Positions 34,206 through 57,657 are shown, numbered from the stretch's first letter. The stretch: DNA of 64,000 nucleotides from Centroberyx gerrardi (GCF_048128805.1 NC_136004.1:19094185-19158184); one strand, 5' to 3'. Notes: generated by a model from the sequence alone, not told the origin. Numbers and translations: made by a program.

Positions 34206-36483
34206 ATGTGTGAAGGACCTTCAAGGATATCTGGGCCAATCCCCCCGGATCCCTCTCTTTTCCCCGAGTACTACAGACGACCTGTCTCTGGTAAGGTGCA
34301 GCGGTGCTTTGGACTGTTAATCTGCTCTAAGAAGAACCATTGTTATCCGTGTTGTTATTGGAGTGTCTCTGTCTGGGTCAGTTGTGTATCAGACATACTG
34401 AGGAGTAACATGGCACTACACACTCTTCATTTAAAAATGAACGTTTTATAGTAAAGTGAAATTTACAATATCAGTTTGGGTGTTTTTTACAGGAGGTGTC
34501 CCGATCATTCATTCCTATGAAACCAGTTTATTACAGTAACATCTTTACTGTATGTGTTTGAACACTTGGAGACCTCTTTGTTTTGTGAAGTATGCATTAG
34601 CTACAAGCAACATTTCTTAGTTTTCTTTCTTCCTCCAGCCCGTGGCCGCTTGGAGGGAAACACAGATGGGACTTTGGCCCTGCTGTCAGGGCCGCTCGCC
34701 CCGGACCCCATGTTGTACCCCGGCTGCTACAGTTCTCGTACCCCTCCCCTTCCCCCCCGCATCAGCCCTAATGCCACCCACATCCTGGAACGAGGACAGA
34801 GAGGGGTAGTGGGTGCACTACTCAAACTAGACGGGGTCTCCATCACCCCTAATACCCCTAAACAAAGTAAGTGCAACTGACTTGTCAGTGCTGACTACAG
34901 GTTTTATCATCTCTGTAATGCTCTTAAAAGTTGGGCAGTTCTGTTTTGTCTTGAAGGATGGGGTGAGTGTGTCCTCGTTTCCAGTTTTCCAATTTCTGAA
35001 TGTTGAACATCTATTATCATTATTATTATTATTATTGTTATTCTTTGTTTTTAACAACATAGTTGTGCTCATAGAAAGTCATCCACCTTACATTATCTCC
35101 TCCCAGAGGTAGTGATGGAACATCACTCATGTTGCCTGAAAAAGTAATTTAGACAACTTTTGTGACCCTTGCCCTCCAGAACAGCTGGTGCATGACTATG
35201 GTCAAGAGAATGTGCGTCGGCTCAGGGAGATCCAGAGGCGCTGCAAAGAGCAGGAGGCTGAGAGAGCACAATCCCGCCCTGTTCCAGTCAAAGCTCTCTG
35301 GACCTCCCCAAAATACCAGGATGTCCCATCCAGGGTTATGGCCCAGCTACAGGTGAGGGTTGTGTCTGCGAAACATGGAAGTCCTTGAGTGATTTCCTCT
35401 GGTTTTCTTCTAATCCAGTCTCTCCCCTTCATGCAGGAGGCTAGCCCATCTATTAAGCCACAGTGTCAAAACTTCCTGAGGGCCCACTCTAACTACGGGT
35501 CTGCTGCCCCGCTCAGACAACATTGCAATGCCTCTCCCTCTGCTTCGCGACGCCCAGCCTCCTGCAATTCTACACAAGACCAGAACCTGCAGGTGAGTAT
35601 AGCCAATGGATGTTTACTTACAGATACACATTGACATAAACACACAGTAAGATGTAGGATGTTGATTTGAGCACTGGCAAAGAAATCACCTAGCACACTA
35701 TGAGTTGCATTAGCTCCATACAGTTCTGTCTGTGGATACAGTTACAGATTCAAGGCAAGAGCGTGGACTTTATAAGCTATAATGCACGGGCTGCAAGAAA
35801 GACTGTGCTGCGTCGGTCCCAGTCACTGACAAACCTCAAAGAAAAGGCTGTGCCCAGTGCCGTCAAGGGACAAGTGCCTCAGTAGTGAGTATTCCTATAC
35901 TACATTCACAACCAGCTGCCAAATAATGTAAAAGTAGCCAATTTGGTAGAAACACATGATTTTTCACTACAGGCTGATTTTGGAAAATTTTTCTTGATCC
36001 CCTCTCTTAACTACTGTTGTTCTTCTCTGTTCTCTCTCTCACGGACACTCAAACACACACACAGTCTTGAGGAAAGGAAAGAACAGTGGCGTAAGGAGGA
36101 GGAGGAGAAGAGGAGGAACGCACCTGATCCGACCATCCCAGCCGGTCACACCCTGATGTCAGAGAGGGAGAGACAGGATACACTGCAGTCCCTTAAAGAG
36201 TGTATGCCTCTACAGAGAGCCTTACGCCTTACATTAATCATGACAGCGTTCACTGAGAGGAAGACCTGCTGAGTAATCATTCATTGGCCTCTCTGACTCT
36301 GTTCTGTCTCGTTTCTCCTCAGCCCACCGGTCGCTGGTGAGGGAGCTGCTGTCTCTGCCGGTCAGAGCAGACACTCTGAGCGTTCGATCACGTCGCGCTC
36401 AACTTGATCGCAGACTCTCTGAAATGGAGGAGGCCATCAAGATCTTCTCCAGGGACAAAGTATATATCAAAACAGATTCCTAA
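34206..36483 (+). CDS. enkd1: Enkurin domain-containing protein 1
   Basis: ENKD1 is a microtubule-associated protein of centrioles and cilia in mammals (family knowledge). Coding exons: 34206-34290, 34639-34866, 35180-35352, 35437-35592, 35742-35884 (or from 35748), 36065-36201, 36323-36483; they join in frame to 360 aa (human about 346). The N-terminus MCEGPSRISGPIPPDP is almost identical to the human protein. Later matches are HILERGQRGVVGALLKLDGV, RRLREIQRRCKEQE, VKALWTSPKY, VDFISYNARAA, and the C-terminal enkurin region with PDPTIPAGHTLMSERERQDT, ELLSLPVRADTLS and EMEEAIKIFSRDKVYIK. The start exon is preceded by a spliced 5'UTR. The proline-rich loop of exon 2 is longer than in human. Confidence 0.95.
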
Positions 36484-36871
36484 CAGGCAGACCTGGGTCT
36501 TGTACAAACATCTGTTGAATCAAGATTCCTTTTTGTTTTGTAGTCATTTTATATAACATTACCTTGAAGTTTGTATATAGCTGATGTATTATCTTGCATA
36601 AGGCCATCTGTTCAGGCTACTGAGAGCTAATTACTGACTTGCTACTTGCTACTGAATATCTAACCTTCCCTTAGAGGAAAAATGTACTGTAAACCAAACA
36701 GTAAACCATGAGGTCCCTGAACTGGTTCAGAATGAGATCAACATGTATCATTGGTTGAGATGTAATTTTTTTTCTTTGTCTAAAAGTGATTTGTTTTTCA
36801 ATTACTGCTTATTAATTATAAATATTGTATGATAAAGTCACAGTAGATGTATATTTTTTGAATCCTTGAAA

Positions 36872-36877
36872 AATAAA
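36872..36877 (+). terminator. enkd1 poly(A) signal
   Basis: AATAAA about 390 bp after the enkd1 stop and 375 bp before polb, giving a compact tandem arrangement of the two genes. Confidence 0.65.
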
Positions 36878-37077
36878 GTCAGTATGATGTTCAAGGAGAA
36901 TCAGACATCTCTAATTCATGTTTTGAATATGTGTACCAATTAATTTCACACACACACACACACACACACCATCAATATATTGCTGAGCACGCAACAAGTA
37001 ATTTTATTTATTCAGAGTTCATTTTACTATGAAAATTCAAAAGCTAGTTATGCGGATGTCATCACTTTGAGGACCTG

Positions 37078-37085
37078 TGACGTCT
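37078..37085 (+). promoter_or_regulatory. CRE-like element in the polb promoter
   Basis: TGACGTCT (one mismatch to the cAMP-response element TGACGTCA) lies about 175 bp upstream of the polb start codon, followed by TTACGTAC and a GC-box-like GCCCTGCCCCC. Mammalian POLB promoters are known to depend on a CRE. Function here is inferred. Confidence 0.5.
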
Positions 37086-37254
37086 TACGTACGCCCTGCC
37101 CCCATAAGTCGTTCGGTCATTGTTTCGCTTGGGCTAACGTTAGCTAATGTGCAAGTTAGCAGCTAAGGCTATAAATAAATGTATTAACTTTTCATACGTG
37201 CAAACAAACCCGAGTGAATTCCCGTCACACAGTTGAGAACGCGACAAATCGACG

Positions 37255-42488
<5,234 letters not shown>

Positions 42489-43800
42489 AGCAAAAGAGAG
42501 TTTTCAGTTACATATGTATTTGAAGCTACAGTTTACCTGCCAACAAAATCTGAAGCATGTTTATGAATGTGTATGTGTTAGTGTGTCAGTGTTTACATGG
42601 CATCATTTTAAAATATCATTCAACTGTTATTTTGAAAAGAAAACAGCTGCCAAAGCTTGTTTTAATTTTTACCATTTTTGGGAATAGCTTTCTTTCTATT
42701 TAAATGCAAGTATTTAAATTGTCACCATCAATAGAATTTCAATCATAACACACAATCATGCATCAGAACTGTCAAAGTGTAGTTTTACCCCCAGTTTTAA
42801 TTCTCCATGGTTGTATTTATTTGAGAAAACTTAAAGGCTCCAGAACTTTTCAACATTACCATGAGAAATATTTTGCAGAAGTATGCAAAGTAATTTTAAT
42901 AACAATGAAGAACAGTGGTTTATATATACCACTCTTGTGTGTATATACTTTTTAATTGACATACCAAACCTTCACTGTGAAATACCTATACTAGAAACTA
43001 GAAATCTTGATTTAGGCATGCTTCTGGTGTTGCCAAATACTTTGCTGTTGCTTTGTTTGTGTACCTTGACAACAGTTGGTGCTGTTGGATCTGGATACAG
43101 AAACACTTAGGCACCATGTCGCAGTGGTACTGTTAAGACATAGTTGTGTTACACACACAGACAGCACAGCAGCATCATTGAGTTGTGTTTCCCTACACTC
43201 TAACCAGTAGATATTTATCTTTTATCTATGATGTTAAAGTTCATGCATTTCTGATTCAGCCTGGACAAACTGATAAATTGGTTGGTGTACTATTGTTATA
43301 TTAATATGGGTTAAAAAGAAATGGAGGTTGACACTAACATTTTATCCATTGTTGATGGAATTGATGCTTGATTTATGGCACAATTTCTGATGATATACAA
43401 TATTTTGGGACAAAATTGACATGATTTTTAGAGACAGCCTACTCGTGTCTCTAAAAGTAAGATTTGAAATTGTGACAATATATTGAGCTCTAAACCTCAG
43501 TCAATGATGTGTGAGTAGGACTGTGGGTCATTTCCCTCACACATGCTACTTGTTTTCATGTTTATTAATGTTATACTTCAAGGGAATGTTTTTATTTTAG
43601 TATTTAGTGTGGTATGAGTTGATAAGAATGAATGTGTACGCTAGGTCAGGAATCATTTTTGCAGATTCACAGTTCAAGTCCACTGCTATCTGATTGGAAA
43701 CCTTTGATTTGTGATGTTTGCAGAAATTGTAGTAAGGTTTCCGGTTTCACCTGGTCTGTCAACACCTATTGAAATATAAAAATAATAAAGGTGAACTATC
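42489..43800 (+). other. polb 3'UTR
   Basis: No coding exon; AT-rich. AATAAA at 43784-43789 is a candidate poly(A) signal, which would give a 3'UTR of about 1.3 kb. Earlier sites were not excluded. Confidence 0.5.
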
Positions 43801-44889
43801 TTTGTTCTGGTTTGAGGTGAGTGAATAAAAGAAAAACAAATGTACATGAAAAAGTATGTGAAATGTGTTATGTGATGTCGTTTTTTGAATATTCAATGAA
43901 AAAAGATATGAAAACATAGCCTCACCCTTGACTATTCATTTGTATATTTTGTTGTGTTAAAAAATAGTTCCAAAATGCAATTTGTTTTTTTAGGCTAGAT
44001 AAAAAGGCACCTCCCATAAAAATGTGTTTATCTTGTGCATCTGCCTGAAAGCTAACAATAGCAGGACTAGGTAACATACCGTTTATAACTGTCATGTTAG
44101 CAACACAACAAGTTAGCACTTCTGATGCCTATTAATCAGCTTTATAATGTAGGAAAACAAAATGTTATTTTAGCTCAAAGGAAGATTAGGCTAAATGTAA
44201 AATGTATTTGGCACTGTTGCTAACAACGTGTTATATTGGGTTGTGTAAAGAAAAACATGTAACGTTAGCCTATTGGTTTAGCCTATTTTACTTTTATTTT
44301 CAATTTTAGTCGCTTCAATAACTTCGAAGATCTAATAACGTTAGAGTCACACTATTATATAATATAATATTATATAACATAACCGTATATTACAATGTTA
44401 AATCAAGTGTTCATCTTGAGAAATCAGATGGGAAGAATCGGTACACTATGAAGTGTTCGGTATAAACTTAACATTAACATTGGTATGTATGGTGTTTTTT
44501 TCCGTTTTCAGTAGGCCTATATTGGTACGTAATATTGCCTCCTTTAGACAATGAAGTAATTAATACTACTTACTACTACTATTACTACTACTACTACTTT
44601 CTGCTGCAAAAGCAGCAGCAAACATCTTTCCTTCTGTTTCTCTGGGTGAAATTGGCTGGCTGTTAGATCCGACCCGATTTGAGTGACGAGCATGAGCAAG
44701 TTATTTACAGAGGTTGTCACGGTAACTAGCCTATAACCGCAAGGCATGATGGTTTGAAATAAAATGCAGACAGAAACACCAGAAAAACAGACCAGAACGA
44801 GCCAATAGCTGTGTCCTGTGGGTTAGTACCAGCCAATAGGAGGAAGTCAAGACAGCATTCTATGGCAGTTACACACCCACATTACTTTT
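43801..44889. other. polb-dynll1 intergenic region
   Basis: AT-rich with short palindromic AT words near 44350-44400, TAACGTTA words at about 44260 and 44336, and a CTA trinucleotide run near 44565-44595. No gene recognised. Confidence 0.4.
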
Positions 44890-44972
44890 GTGTCAACCAC
44901 TTCGCGGGAGTTGACGCTGTAGGAGCAATCGTCTCTTTAAAAGTGGACAAACAATCTACGGACGAATCTTAG
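44890..44972 (+). promoter_or_regulatory. Candidate dynll1 non-coding exon 1
   Basis: Sequence with several CpGs (CTTCGCGGGAGTTGACGC) ends at a donor CTTAG|GTAAAT (exon end 44972). The dynll1 start exon begins at 45788 after a CCCAG acceptor and carries only seven 5'UTR bases, so a spliced upstream exon is expected. No TATA box seen. Confidence 0.45.
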
Positions 44973-45725
44973 GTAAATCAAGGACTTCACATGAAATTAA
45001 TTACCATAAGATTAATTTATTATCTAGTAAATGTGATCAGAACGATAAAATTTGCGTTTGTGTGAAAGGACAGTGATTTATTTTTTTTTGCTGAGTGAAT
45101 GAGCTGCAAGCTAACGTTGAGCGTTAACTAACGTTAGTTTGTCAGCTCATTCATTACTGGTGGCGTGGTGTTGATAGCTAGCGATTGCTTTTCTTATAGC
45201 TAAAACCTTACTCTACCGTAAAGCCTTAAATATATTAGCAGGGAGACTTTGCATGAATTTATTCATTTTTACATTATTTAACGTTAAAGGAATTGAGTCT
45301 TGCGTTTTGCATGTTGCCTATTTGCAGAAATGTAAATGCCCAAGTTAGCCTTCATTTTGCTAGTTGCCGCACAGGTGTGAAGCCCAATTGGATCAGATAT
45401 TGTCGGGCTCATATTTCATAGGCATTCTTGCTGAAACCTCAAGGAAATTTCTGACGATAATCCTGGATGTCTTGCGTATCCATAGAAACTACGCAGAGCG
45501 CGCATCTAGCTAGCCTGGTGCTGATGGAAGTTGTTATGCAACACAAGTAGAAATGGCTAGTTCAATTGGATGTCATGTGTCAGTTATTATGTAACAATAA
45601 CTTCCATTACTAGCTTGTATGTTGCTGGTTGAAAACATACCTTGTCAGAAGATGGTTTCTCTGCTCTCCATACAAAGATAGTTAGTTGATTGATAAGGAC
45701 TATTGGGATGCTTAGGGTCTTGTGA

Positions 45726-46590
<865 letters not shown>

Positions 46591-46798
46591 GAGGAATGCT
46601 CTCCCTTAACTCCAACTGACCATAAAGTACTGACTGACTCGACAGAGAGGCTCTATCATTCCTGGTCAAGGGGCACCGCCTTTTTCTGTGCTGCTTTCTA
46701 CTTTGTTCTTATGTTTTTGAGAAAAAAACGTGGCCATGTAAGAGAAAAGAAACATGTATTTATTTTTGTCTTGTTACATTAGACATGTCATTTTTTTA

Positions 46799-46804
46799 AT
46801 TAAA
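46799..46804 (+). terminator. dynll1 poly(A) signal
   Basis: ATTAAA about 210 bp after the dynll1 stop codon. It is the first hexamer variant seen downstream. Confidence 0.5.
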
Positions 46805-46809
46805 GCATA

Positions 46810-47590
46810 ATTGTTTGGCTGTCTGGGTGTTACTTCTAGAGTCGTTATTTCATCACACTGCAGTACTTAACACAAATCATGGAATCAGGATGTTTATAAC
46901 CAATATATAACGATTTGTTGGTATTGAGATTTACTTATAGATGAAGGCTGACTGTTGCGTGCATTCTGTAATGTAGGAAATATGAAGGACTATGGATCAA
47001 TAAGTCAGCACCTCTAAAGTGGCATTGGCCAAAATACTATTACAAGATTACCTAGTTCCCACTCATGATAGCGCTCACTGATCTTACTCCCTTGGCCATC
47101 ATGTATATGGAAAATCTTCTGGGTTCAGTACTTGGGAAGGGCATGAACCAAGTCTTTGGAATGACATCAAGGAACTAAGTGTATTGTAATTGAGGTCAAC
47201 AAGTTCAATATGAATGAGTCAATGCTTAAATGAGCCTGCTCTTATGATTTACATATTTTAGCGTTCACCTTGAACGGCCCTCAGAGGCGCATTTCATTTG
47301 TGCCATTGTCAGTTTCAAGGGAAAGCTCAGTCCTTAGCAGACACTATAGAACCCATTTCGTGGTAAAAATAAATCACTGCATCTACCAGTTTAAAGCCAC
47401 ATATTTTTACCTAGGGCAAGAACTGCAAAAACTCTTCGGTCCACACACACCAACTTGTACATGCCCGAGAGGTTTTATATCGATAGGACGGCCAGGATAT
47501 TGATGACTATCCCGCTAGGATGCTTAAAAATTACATCCGACATGTACAATTCCATTACAAACAGACAACTGATGGCATAGGACTGTGGTA
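46810..47590. other. dynll1-rpl6 convergent intergenic region
   Basis: Between two convergent genes. No exon, RNA gene or recognised repeat was found. Confidence 0.4.
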
Positions 47591-47593
47591 CTC

Positions 47594-47599
47594 TTTATT
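47594..47599 (-). terminator. rpl6 poly(A) signal
   Basis: AATAAA on the minus strand lies only about 10 bp after the rpl6 stop codon (47609-47611), giving a very short 3'UTR as is usual for ribosomal protein genes. Confidence 0.7.
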
Positions 47600-47608
47600 A
47601 CAACACAT

Positions 47609-50600
47609 TTAGAAAACCAGCTTGTGTGGATAGACACCATTGGACAGGCAGAAAGTAGAGCGCAGGTAGCCCTTCAGCTGAGGGACCTTCTTGATGAGGG
47701 GCAGGAGCTGAGAGTCCACAGCCTTCTGGTCCTCCTTCCTCTGCTCTGTCAGCTGGTACTTCTGTAGATGGAGATGAGAAAAAAAAAATGAGTAAAGAAC
47801 AAATAACCTGGGAGTGTTTAGTCACAAAACATCATGATAATTGTACAAATGTGTTTTCTCAGCCAATATGCAAGTATGTCACCTCTTTCTCTGTGTCAAA
47901 GATCTCTCCCTCCTGGTGACGGGGCCTCCTCAGCCTCTTCTTCTTGAAGTAGGCATCGGACAGAGTCTTGGGGATCTTCATGCCAGAGATGTCAACTTTG
48001 GTGTTTGTGGCGATGACAAACTTCTGGTGTGCCCTGCGCAGAGGGACTCTGTTCAGCGCAAGAGGGCCTAGGGGGTTCAAAGAAGGAAACACTTAGGACA
48101 ACAATATAAAATGCCACAAGTGACATTGGTGCGGCCACTTGCAGTGCAGTAAATTACACTGTACTGCCATCACATGGGAACTGATCACTCCAAACAGCTT
48201 CGCCACCAAAACATTCATTAGTTATCCTCACCAGTGACAAGCAAGAGACCACTTGAGAGCTGCTTCAGGAACACCACGCGCTGAAAAACAAGGAGACAAA
48301 AGGCTTATTTAGTACACATTGATGTGTGTGTGTGTTGGGCGCACACAAAAATCTGATGTTTATATTTTCATTCAAGCTGAAGGATGTGTGATCTGAGGTG
48401 AACATACTTAAGGATTCTCTAAAATTAAATCACTTCTAAAACATGACAAACCCAATTACAACACCAACCATTGCGGCAATAAATAAGGGAATATTAACTG
48501 CCAAGCTGAATATAAACAAAAAAGCTCCCTCGAATATACAGCTCAAGAGACTGGCAGGGCAGTGAACCAAGACAAAACCCCCAAACAAGTATTTCACTGC
48601 CACTGCGTCAAAGATTCATAATATTTGTGCAATTTGAATAAGACCATTTAATATCTGCAATCCATTTACATAAATCTACACCACACAAGCTGTTTTCGGG
48701 AGGAAAAAAGATCTACTTGACACATACTCCCAATTTTATCAAGAGGCTTCTCTGCCTGTCAGCTTCATAGCTGACACATTATTTAGGTCAACCATTGCTC
48801 ATAGTGTGTGGGCACAGCTGCGTACTTCCATAACTTGCCCATGTAGTGTTTGCGTGTGGGAGGGAGGGACAATGTCTCTGGAAGCAATGGTGTGTGAATG
48901 TGTATAAATCCTAATTAGTGATGTGTCCAGCACAAACATTAAACCCACAACGTGTGGTTAAGCAGAAAATATGTTTGCAAAAAACAAACAAGGGTTGTAG
49001 AGTGGTCTGAAGGTTAGGGAGGTGGACCTGCAACTGAATAACCACCATTTTGATCCCTGCACCAGTCGGTGTTGGGCTGAAAGATACTGACAAAAATCTA
49101 ATTGGGATTATTTGACAGCATATTGCGATTTAAACTGAGATTCATATAACAAGTTTTTCTTGTCATACATTTTTTGGAACTTTAAAATTGTTTTTAAAAA
49201 ATGATTGTAAAAAAAAAAAAAGATATAGAGTTTGAGTATGATATTACAATATTGTACTTGATTCATGGACCAAAGATTACCTGGAGCTCTAACATGTATA
49301 ATCATTTATAGGTCAATTTTGGACGCCCCTCTCTCTCGCAATTAATTCTCTGTGATTTGGAAATTGCAGAAGTTCATGTTGTGATTTTTTTTTTGGTTTC
49401 TTTTCGATTAATTGTTCAGCTCTAATCAGTGTCCATTCCCATATCTTGTGTATCTGCCTGCTGAAAATGGCAGACAGAATCCTGCACTTAGACCCCCATG
49501 GTGGACCCCATATTATTGTGATGGATATACATGCATCCCAGGAAGAACATGTGAACAGTCTTTGCAATCGAGGAACTGCACTCGCTTGTATAGGGGGCAT
49601 TACACCATCACCATGTGTTAGGTCCCCCCTTTCCAATCACCCTGATTGTACATTACATGTGTTCCATAACTAATTTCAAACAACTTGTGCTGTGTTATGT
49701 GAATTGAATCCCTTAGGTTTCTGCTTAACCACAAGCACATACAAACACTAGTGCAAGTATGAGCAAGGAACAGTCCTCACCTTTCCACGGTGGCGACCGG
49801 TGAGGAGGATGAGGACAGATCCCGGGGTGATGGTGGCACGCAGCTTCCTCTTGTGCTGGCTGAAGGGCTTCTTCCCGTGGCTCTTGAGTTTACGGGGAAC
49901 ATCCTCTGTGGGGTAGTAGCGGGGCTAGGGGAGGGACAACATACAGAAAAATTTAATAATCTTCATTTATTTTTGCTGCAACAATCCAGGGGACAGTATG
50001 AGCATTCAAAACAAATAGAAGCATGTTACTTTGCATTTGACAGGAATGGCTATACTGTTTTTCTGTAAGTTTAACAGCACAGGTATTTAACACATATCTG
50101 CTGATATGACCCCCCCTCCGTCCAGGATGCTCTACAACTTGGCAAAGTTAAACCTCATGGTGATTCAATCTATTAAAAGTTGTGCTATTTTGCAGTTACC
50201 AAAATAGCCTGCACATAGCCTTAATACTCTGTGCCGAATGTATGTGGTAGATAACAATTTCATGCACCTTGTGTCGCATTTAAAATTGAAAACCCAACTG
50301 AACAGTTCACTTGACACCACAGGCTGAAATGAACATGGGTGGCACAGGTAGGTGTGTGTGGAGGGGGGTGGGGTTAATTTCCTTGGCTCTGGTGTTGTGA
50401 GTGTGCCTCCTCCCTGGCCACCATGCTATACTTAACCTCACCTGAGGCACATGCCACATTGAAAGTTATGTAAATCATTACTATGACGACATTTTGGTTC
50501 CAGTTGTCACAAGCTTTATGTGACTTAGAAATCTGAAGAGAAAACATAAGGGATCATGTAGCGCTCACCATCTTGCGCAGCTTGACGACACGAGTGCCTC

Positions 50601-50958
50601 CATTCTTGTCTCCTCCAACAGTCTTGATGACGGTGGCTTGGGGCTTCACCTTCATCTTCTTCTCAGTCTGAAACAAAAGCAAAGTGTTGCTTTAAAAAGA
50701 TGCAACCCACAGGAAAAAGGTACAGAGGTCTGCCTACCAACAGACCAACTTTAACAAGAGGTCTATGTATTGATGCATATATATTATACATGACGGTCCT
50801 CCCCTCACCTTGGTCTCAGTGGTCTTGGTCTTCCTCTTGTACATGGCTCTGCGGGCATACATGGCAGAGCGGGAGTAGCGGCCAATGCCCCGGGCCAGAA
50901 CCGGGTTCCGGCTCCCGTGCTTCTTCTTGGCAGCCTTCTTCTTGTCTCCCTCTGCCAT
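47609..50958 (-). CDS. rpl6: 60S ribosomal protein L6 (eL6)
   Basis: Structural protein of the large cytosolic ribosomal subunit. Coding exons on the minus strand: 50809-50958, 50569-50667, 49781-49924, 48232-48280, 47883-48067, 47609-47761; 259 aa in frame. Matches in order: a short lysine-rich N-terminus [134 protein letters not shown] and the C-terminal [11 protein letters not shown]. It is shorter than human (288) because the repetitive basic N-terminus is reduced. The start ATG is the first three bases of coding exon 1 (acceptor CTCAG|ATG), with the TOP leader in a separate exon. Confidence 0.97.
49000..49085 (+). repeat. SINE head fragment
   Basis: GTAGAGTGGTCTGAAGGTTA (box A-like), then GATCCCTGCACC at box-B spacing, resembles a tRNA-derived SINE head. 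Short copy in an rpl6 intron. Confidence 0.45.
49100..49425. repeat. Dispersed AT-rich repeat, copy 1
   Basis: It shares TGATTTGGAAATTGCAGAAG, TTGTGATTTT and GATTAATTGTTCAGCTCT with 59560-59905 in the same order. It resembles the GATTAAT..GTGCAGCCC tails common in fish DNA. It lies in an rpl6 intron. Confidence 0.5.
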
Positions 50959-51651
50959 CTGAGACAATTCAAGATAAACAAAGGTAATTATAACACAAGT
51001 AGTACTCAATCACAGAGAAGGGGTCTTGTATCAATGACAACTGCAGCATGCACGTTAGTTATGTTCCCTCTGACTTTCAACAACACAATGAATATGTTCA
51101 CTGCAAACAAATGCCTTAACTTTAACATACTGAGAAAAGAATGACATAAAATCGTTTGGTCGCTTGCCTAACTCTACAGACAGCGCATTGTAAAGAACAG
51201 CATGACAAGTGGCTAGCACTTAGCTACCTCGTACAGTGGAGTTGCTTCACTTGCTAGCCAGCCACTGAACTTTACAGCATATTTGTCAAGCTACAGAGTA
51301 TTTTCACGGAAAATAAAATGACACGACAGTCGTATCATACGGCTCAATGATGTAGCAAACTCTTACAATGCAAAAACGTGTTTTAATAGCCAGCGTTCGT
51401 GATCAACATTGTGCCTGACGTTACAACGCGTACAGATAGCACGAAGGCTAGCCGGCGGCCTAGAACTGCCGACACACAAATCCGTTTATTACAAAGTTAT
51501 CATTGATAAAAACAACCCAATAACTATACTCATTTGATCATCTAAACACATAGATCAGTCTCGTGATGTTCGAAAAGTACGATGTTTATTCAATAACATA
51601 GATGAAAACAGATTTTGTTCCTACAGTAATGTGGGGGCAAGGCTTCCTTAC

Positions 51652-51669
51652 CTTTGCTATGAAAAAAAG
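51652..51669 (-). promoter_or_regulatory. rpl6 transcription start: 5'-TOP non-coding exon
   Basis: On the minus strand a TOP-like pyrimidine tract CTTTTTTTC starts the candidate transcript, followed by ATAGCAAAG and a consensus donor GTAAGG (exon end 51652). Upstream lies a CpG-containing core promoter with a TATATG word and GGATGT. Such a short TOP leader exon is usual for ribosomal protein genes and fits the acceptor directly before the rpl6 ATG at 50958. Confidence 0.75.
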
Positions 51670-51959
51670 ACCGACATCCGGGGATGTGACGCATATAAGG
51701 ACGCTGCATAATGACGTTGACGCAGGCAGCGTCGTTTTTCAGGGTTGTCATGGCCCTTGTAGTCCAAATAAAAAACGTTGAGAGTGAAGTTTCAAGGGAA
51801 ATCAAATACTATTTTCTATGCGTAAACCCAAATCCTATTGGTAAAAAGATAAAACCAAAAAACTGACTGAATATGCGGGCCTGTGGATAAAAATAGGCGT
51901 AGATTTAGGCTACCTAGAACCATGCAACAGGGTGAGAAACTCTTTTATCTCCCTGCCAC

Positions 51960-52310
51960 CCAACCTGCTGAATCCTCACATGCCAGTTGATGATGACTGC
52001 TCCATATATGACAAGGTTTAGGTTTTGCACTAATGATGGATGAGGTTCATGGTCATGTTAGTTGTGATGTAACTGTAGTGATGATGGGGCTGGGTGACAG
52101 TTGGATGTATTTTGTTTTATGCTATAAGGAAGATTTTATGTACATTGTATGTATTTCATGTTCTATGTTTTTTACGTGGAAGGTTATATACATTGTATTT
52201 TACATATTTCGTGCTTTAAGTTTACGTATAATGTATTTTATGTATTTTCACCTGGCTGCAAGAAGAATTTCCCTCCGAGACAATAAAGTTGAATTGAATC
52301 TATTTGTCAA
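51960..52310 (+). repeat. LINE 3' tail
   Basis: The 3'UTR-like body has many TGTATTTTA words and ends in GAATTTCCCTCCGAGACAAT, AAAGTTGAATTGAATC, the usual end of an L2/Rex-like fish LINE. No ORF remains. It lies between rpl6 and acaa2. Confidence 0.6.
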
Positions 52311-52486
52311 ACATCCATATTCCCGGCAAAACCAGAAAAAACACGGTGAACACGCAATACAAATGGACGCAGGCTGCTGTACTACCAATACTGCCAAGAG
52401 CCGATGCCACTCAGTGGTTAATTGAATGCAAGTCTTAATCAGTAATGAGAGTTTATACAAAAAAAAAAAAAATTTTCAAACTGTAC

Positions 52487-52492
52487 TTTATT
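52487..52492 (-). terminator. acaa2 poly(A) signal
   Basis: AATAAA on the minus strand about 610 bp after the acaa2 stop. An A-rich tract on the plus strand follows at 52459-52473. Confidence 0.5.
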
Positions 52493-53103
52493 TAGAGATG
52501 TTCTTTGACACAGAAATACAAAATCATTCTCTGCTGGAGCCCCGACAGTTCAGACATATTTTTGGGCAAAACTGATCCCTGATACGGAGTGACCAAGAGC
52601 ATTTTAAGGCAAAAAATAGAGTTAGAGTGCTTTCCTCCACATGGAAATAGCCCATTTCCCCCAATTTTTTTACTTTGAGTTAATAATATACTACAGAGGT
52701 AAATGTGGCCTAGGAGCTACGTCTGTACTCAAGGCTCACACAGAAAACAGCCTCTCACACACCAGCACACTGGCTGGACAAAAACATGAGTTAGCCCTGT
52801 ATATTCACAAGGCTTCAAGGCAACATTAGACAGGAACAGTTATTGTATATTTGCATATAAATAAACTGAAAAAAGTATGAAGTAGTATGAAGCAGCAAAA
52901 TGAGTGTTGAATGTTAGTCCTTTTATGTACCAGGGTAAACACAATCAGTAGAGCCTCACAAGTGATCATTTGCCATCTTATGTGTGTAGAAGGGTGCCAA
53001 AATCAACTTTTTTCTAGTGTGGGTCAATGGCATAAAATTGCTCGTTATATGTGAACGGACGGTGATTGCGTAGGAGATTCTTCTGAGCATATCAACGGCT
53101 TCT

Positions 53104-57657
<4,554 letters not shown>

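Noticed and set aside
43922-44747. Short minus-strand ORFs between polb and dynll1
   Set aside because: AT-rich, with no homology recognised, no donor/acceptor pattern and no conserved motif.
48281-49780. Possible C/D or H/ACA snoRNA in an rpl6 intron
   Set aside because: Ribosomal protein introns often host snoRNAs, so I looked for paired C (RTGATGA) and D (CTGA) boxes with a terminal stem. I found no convincing set by eye.
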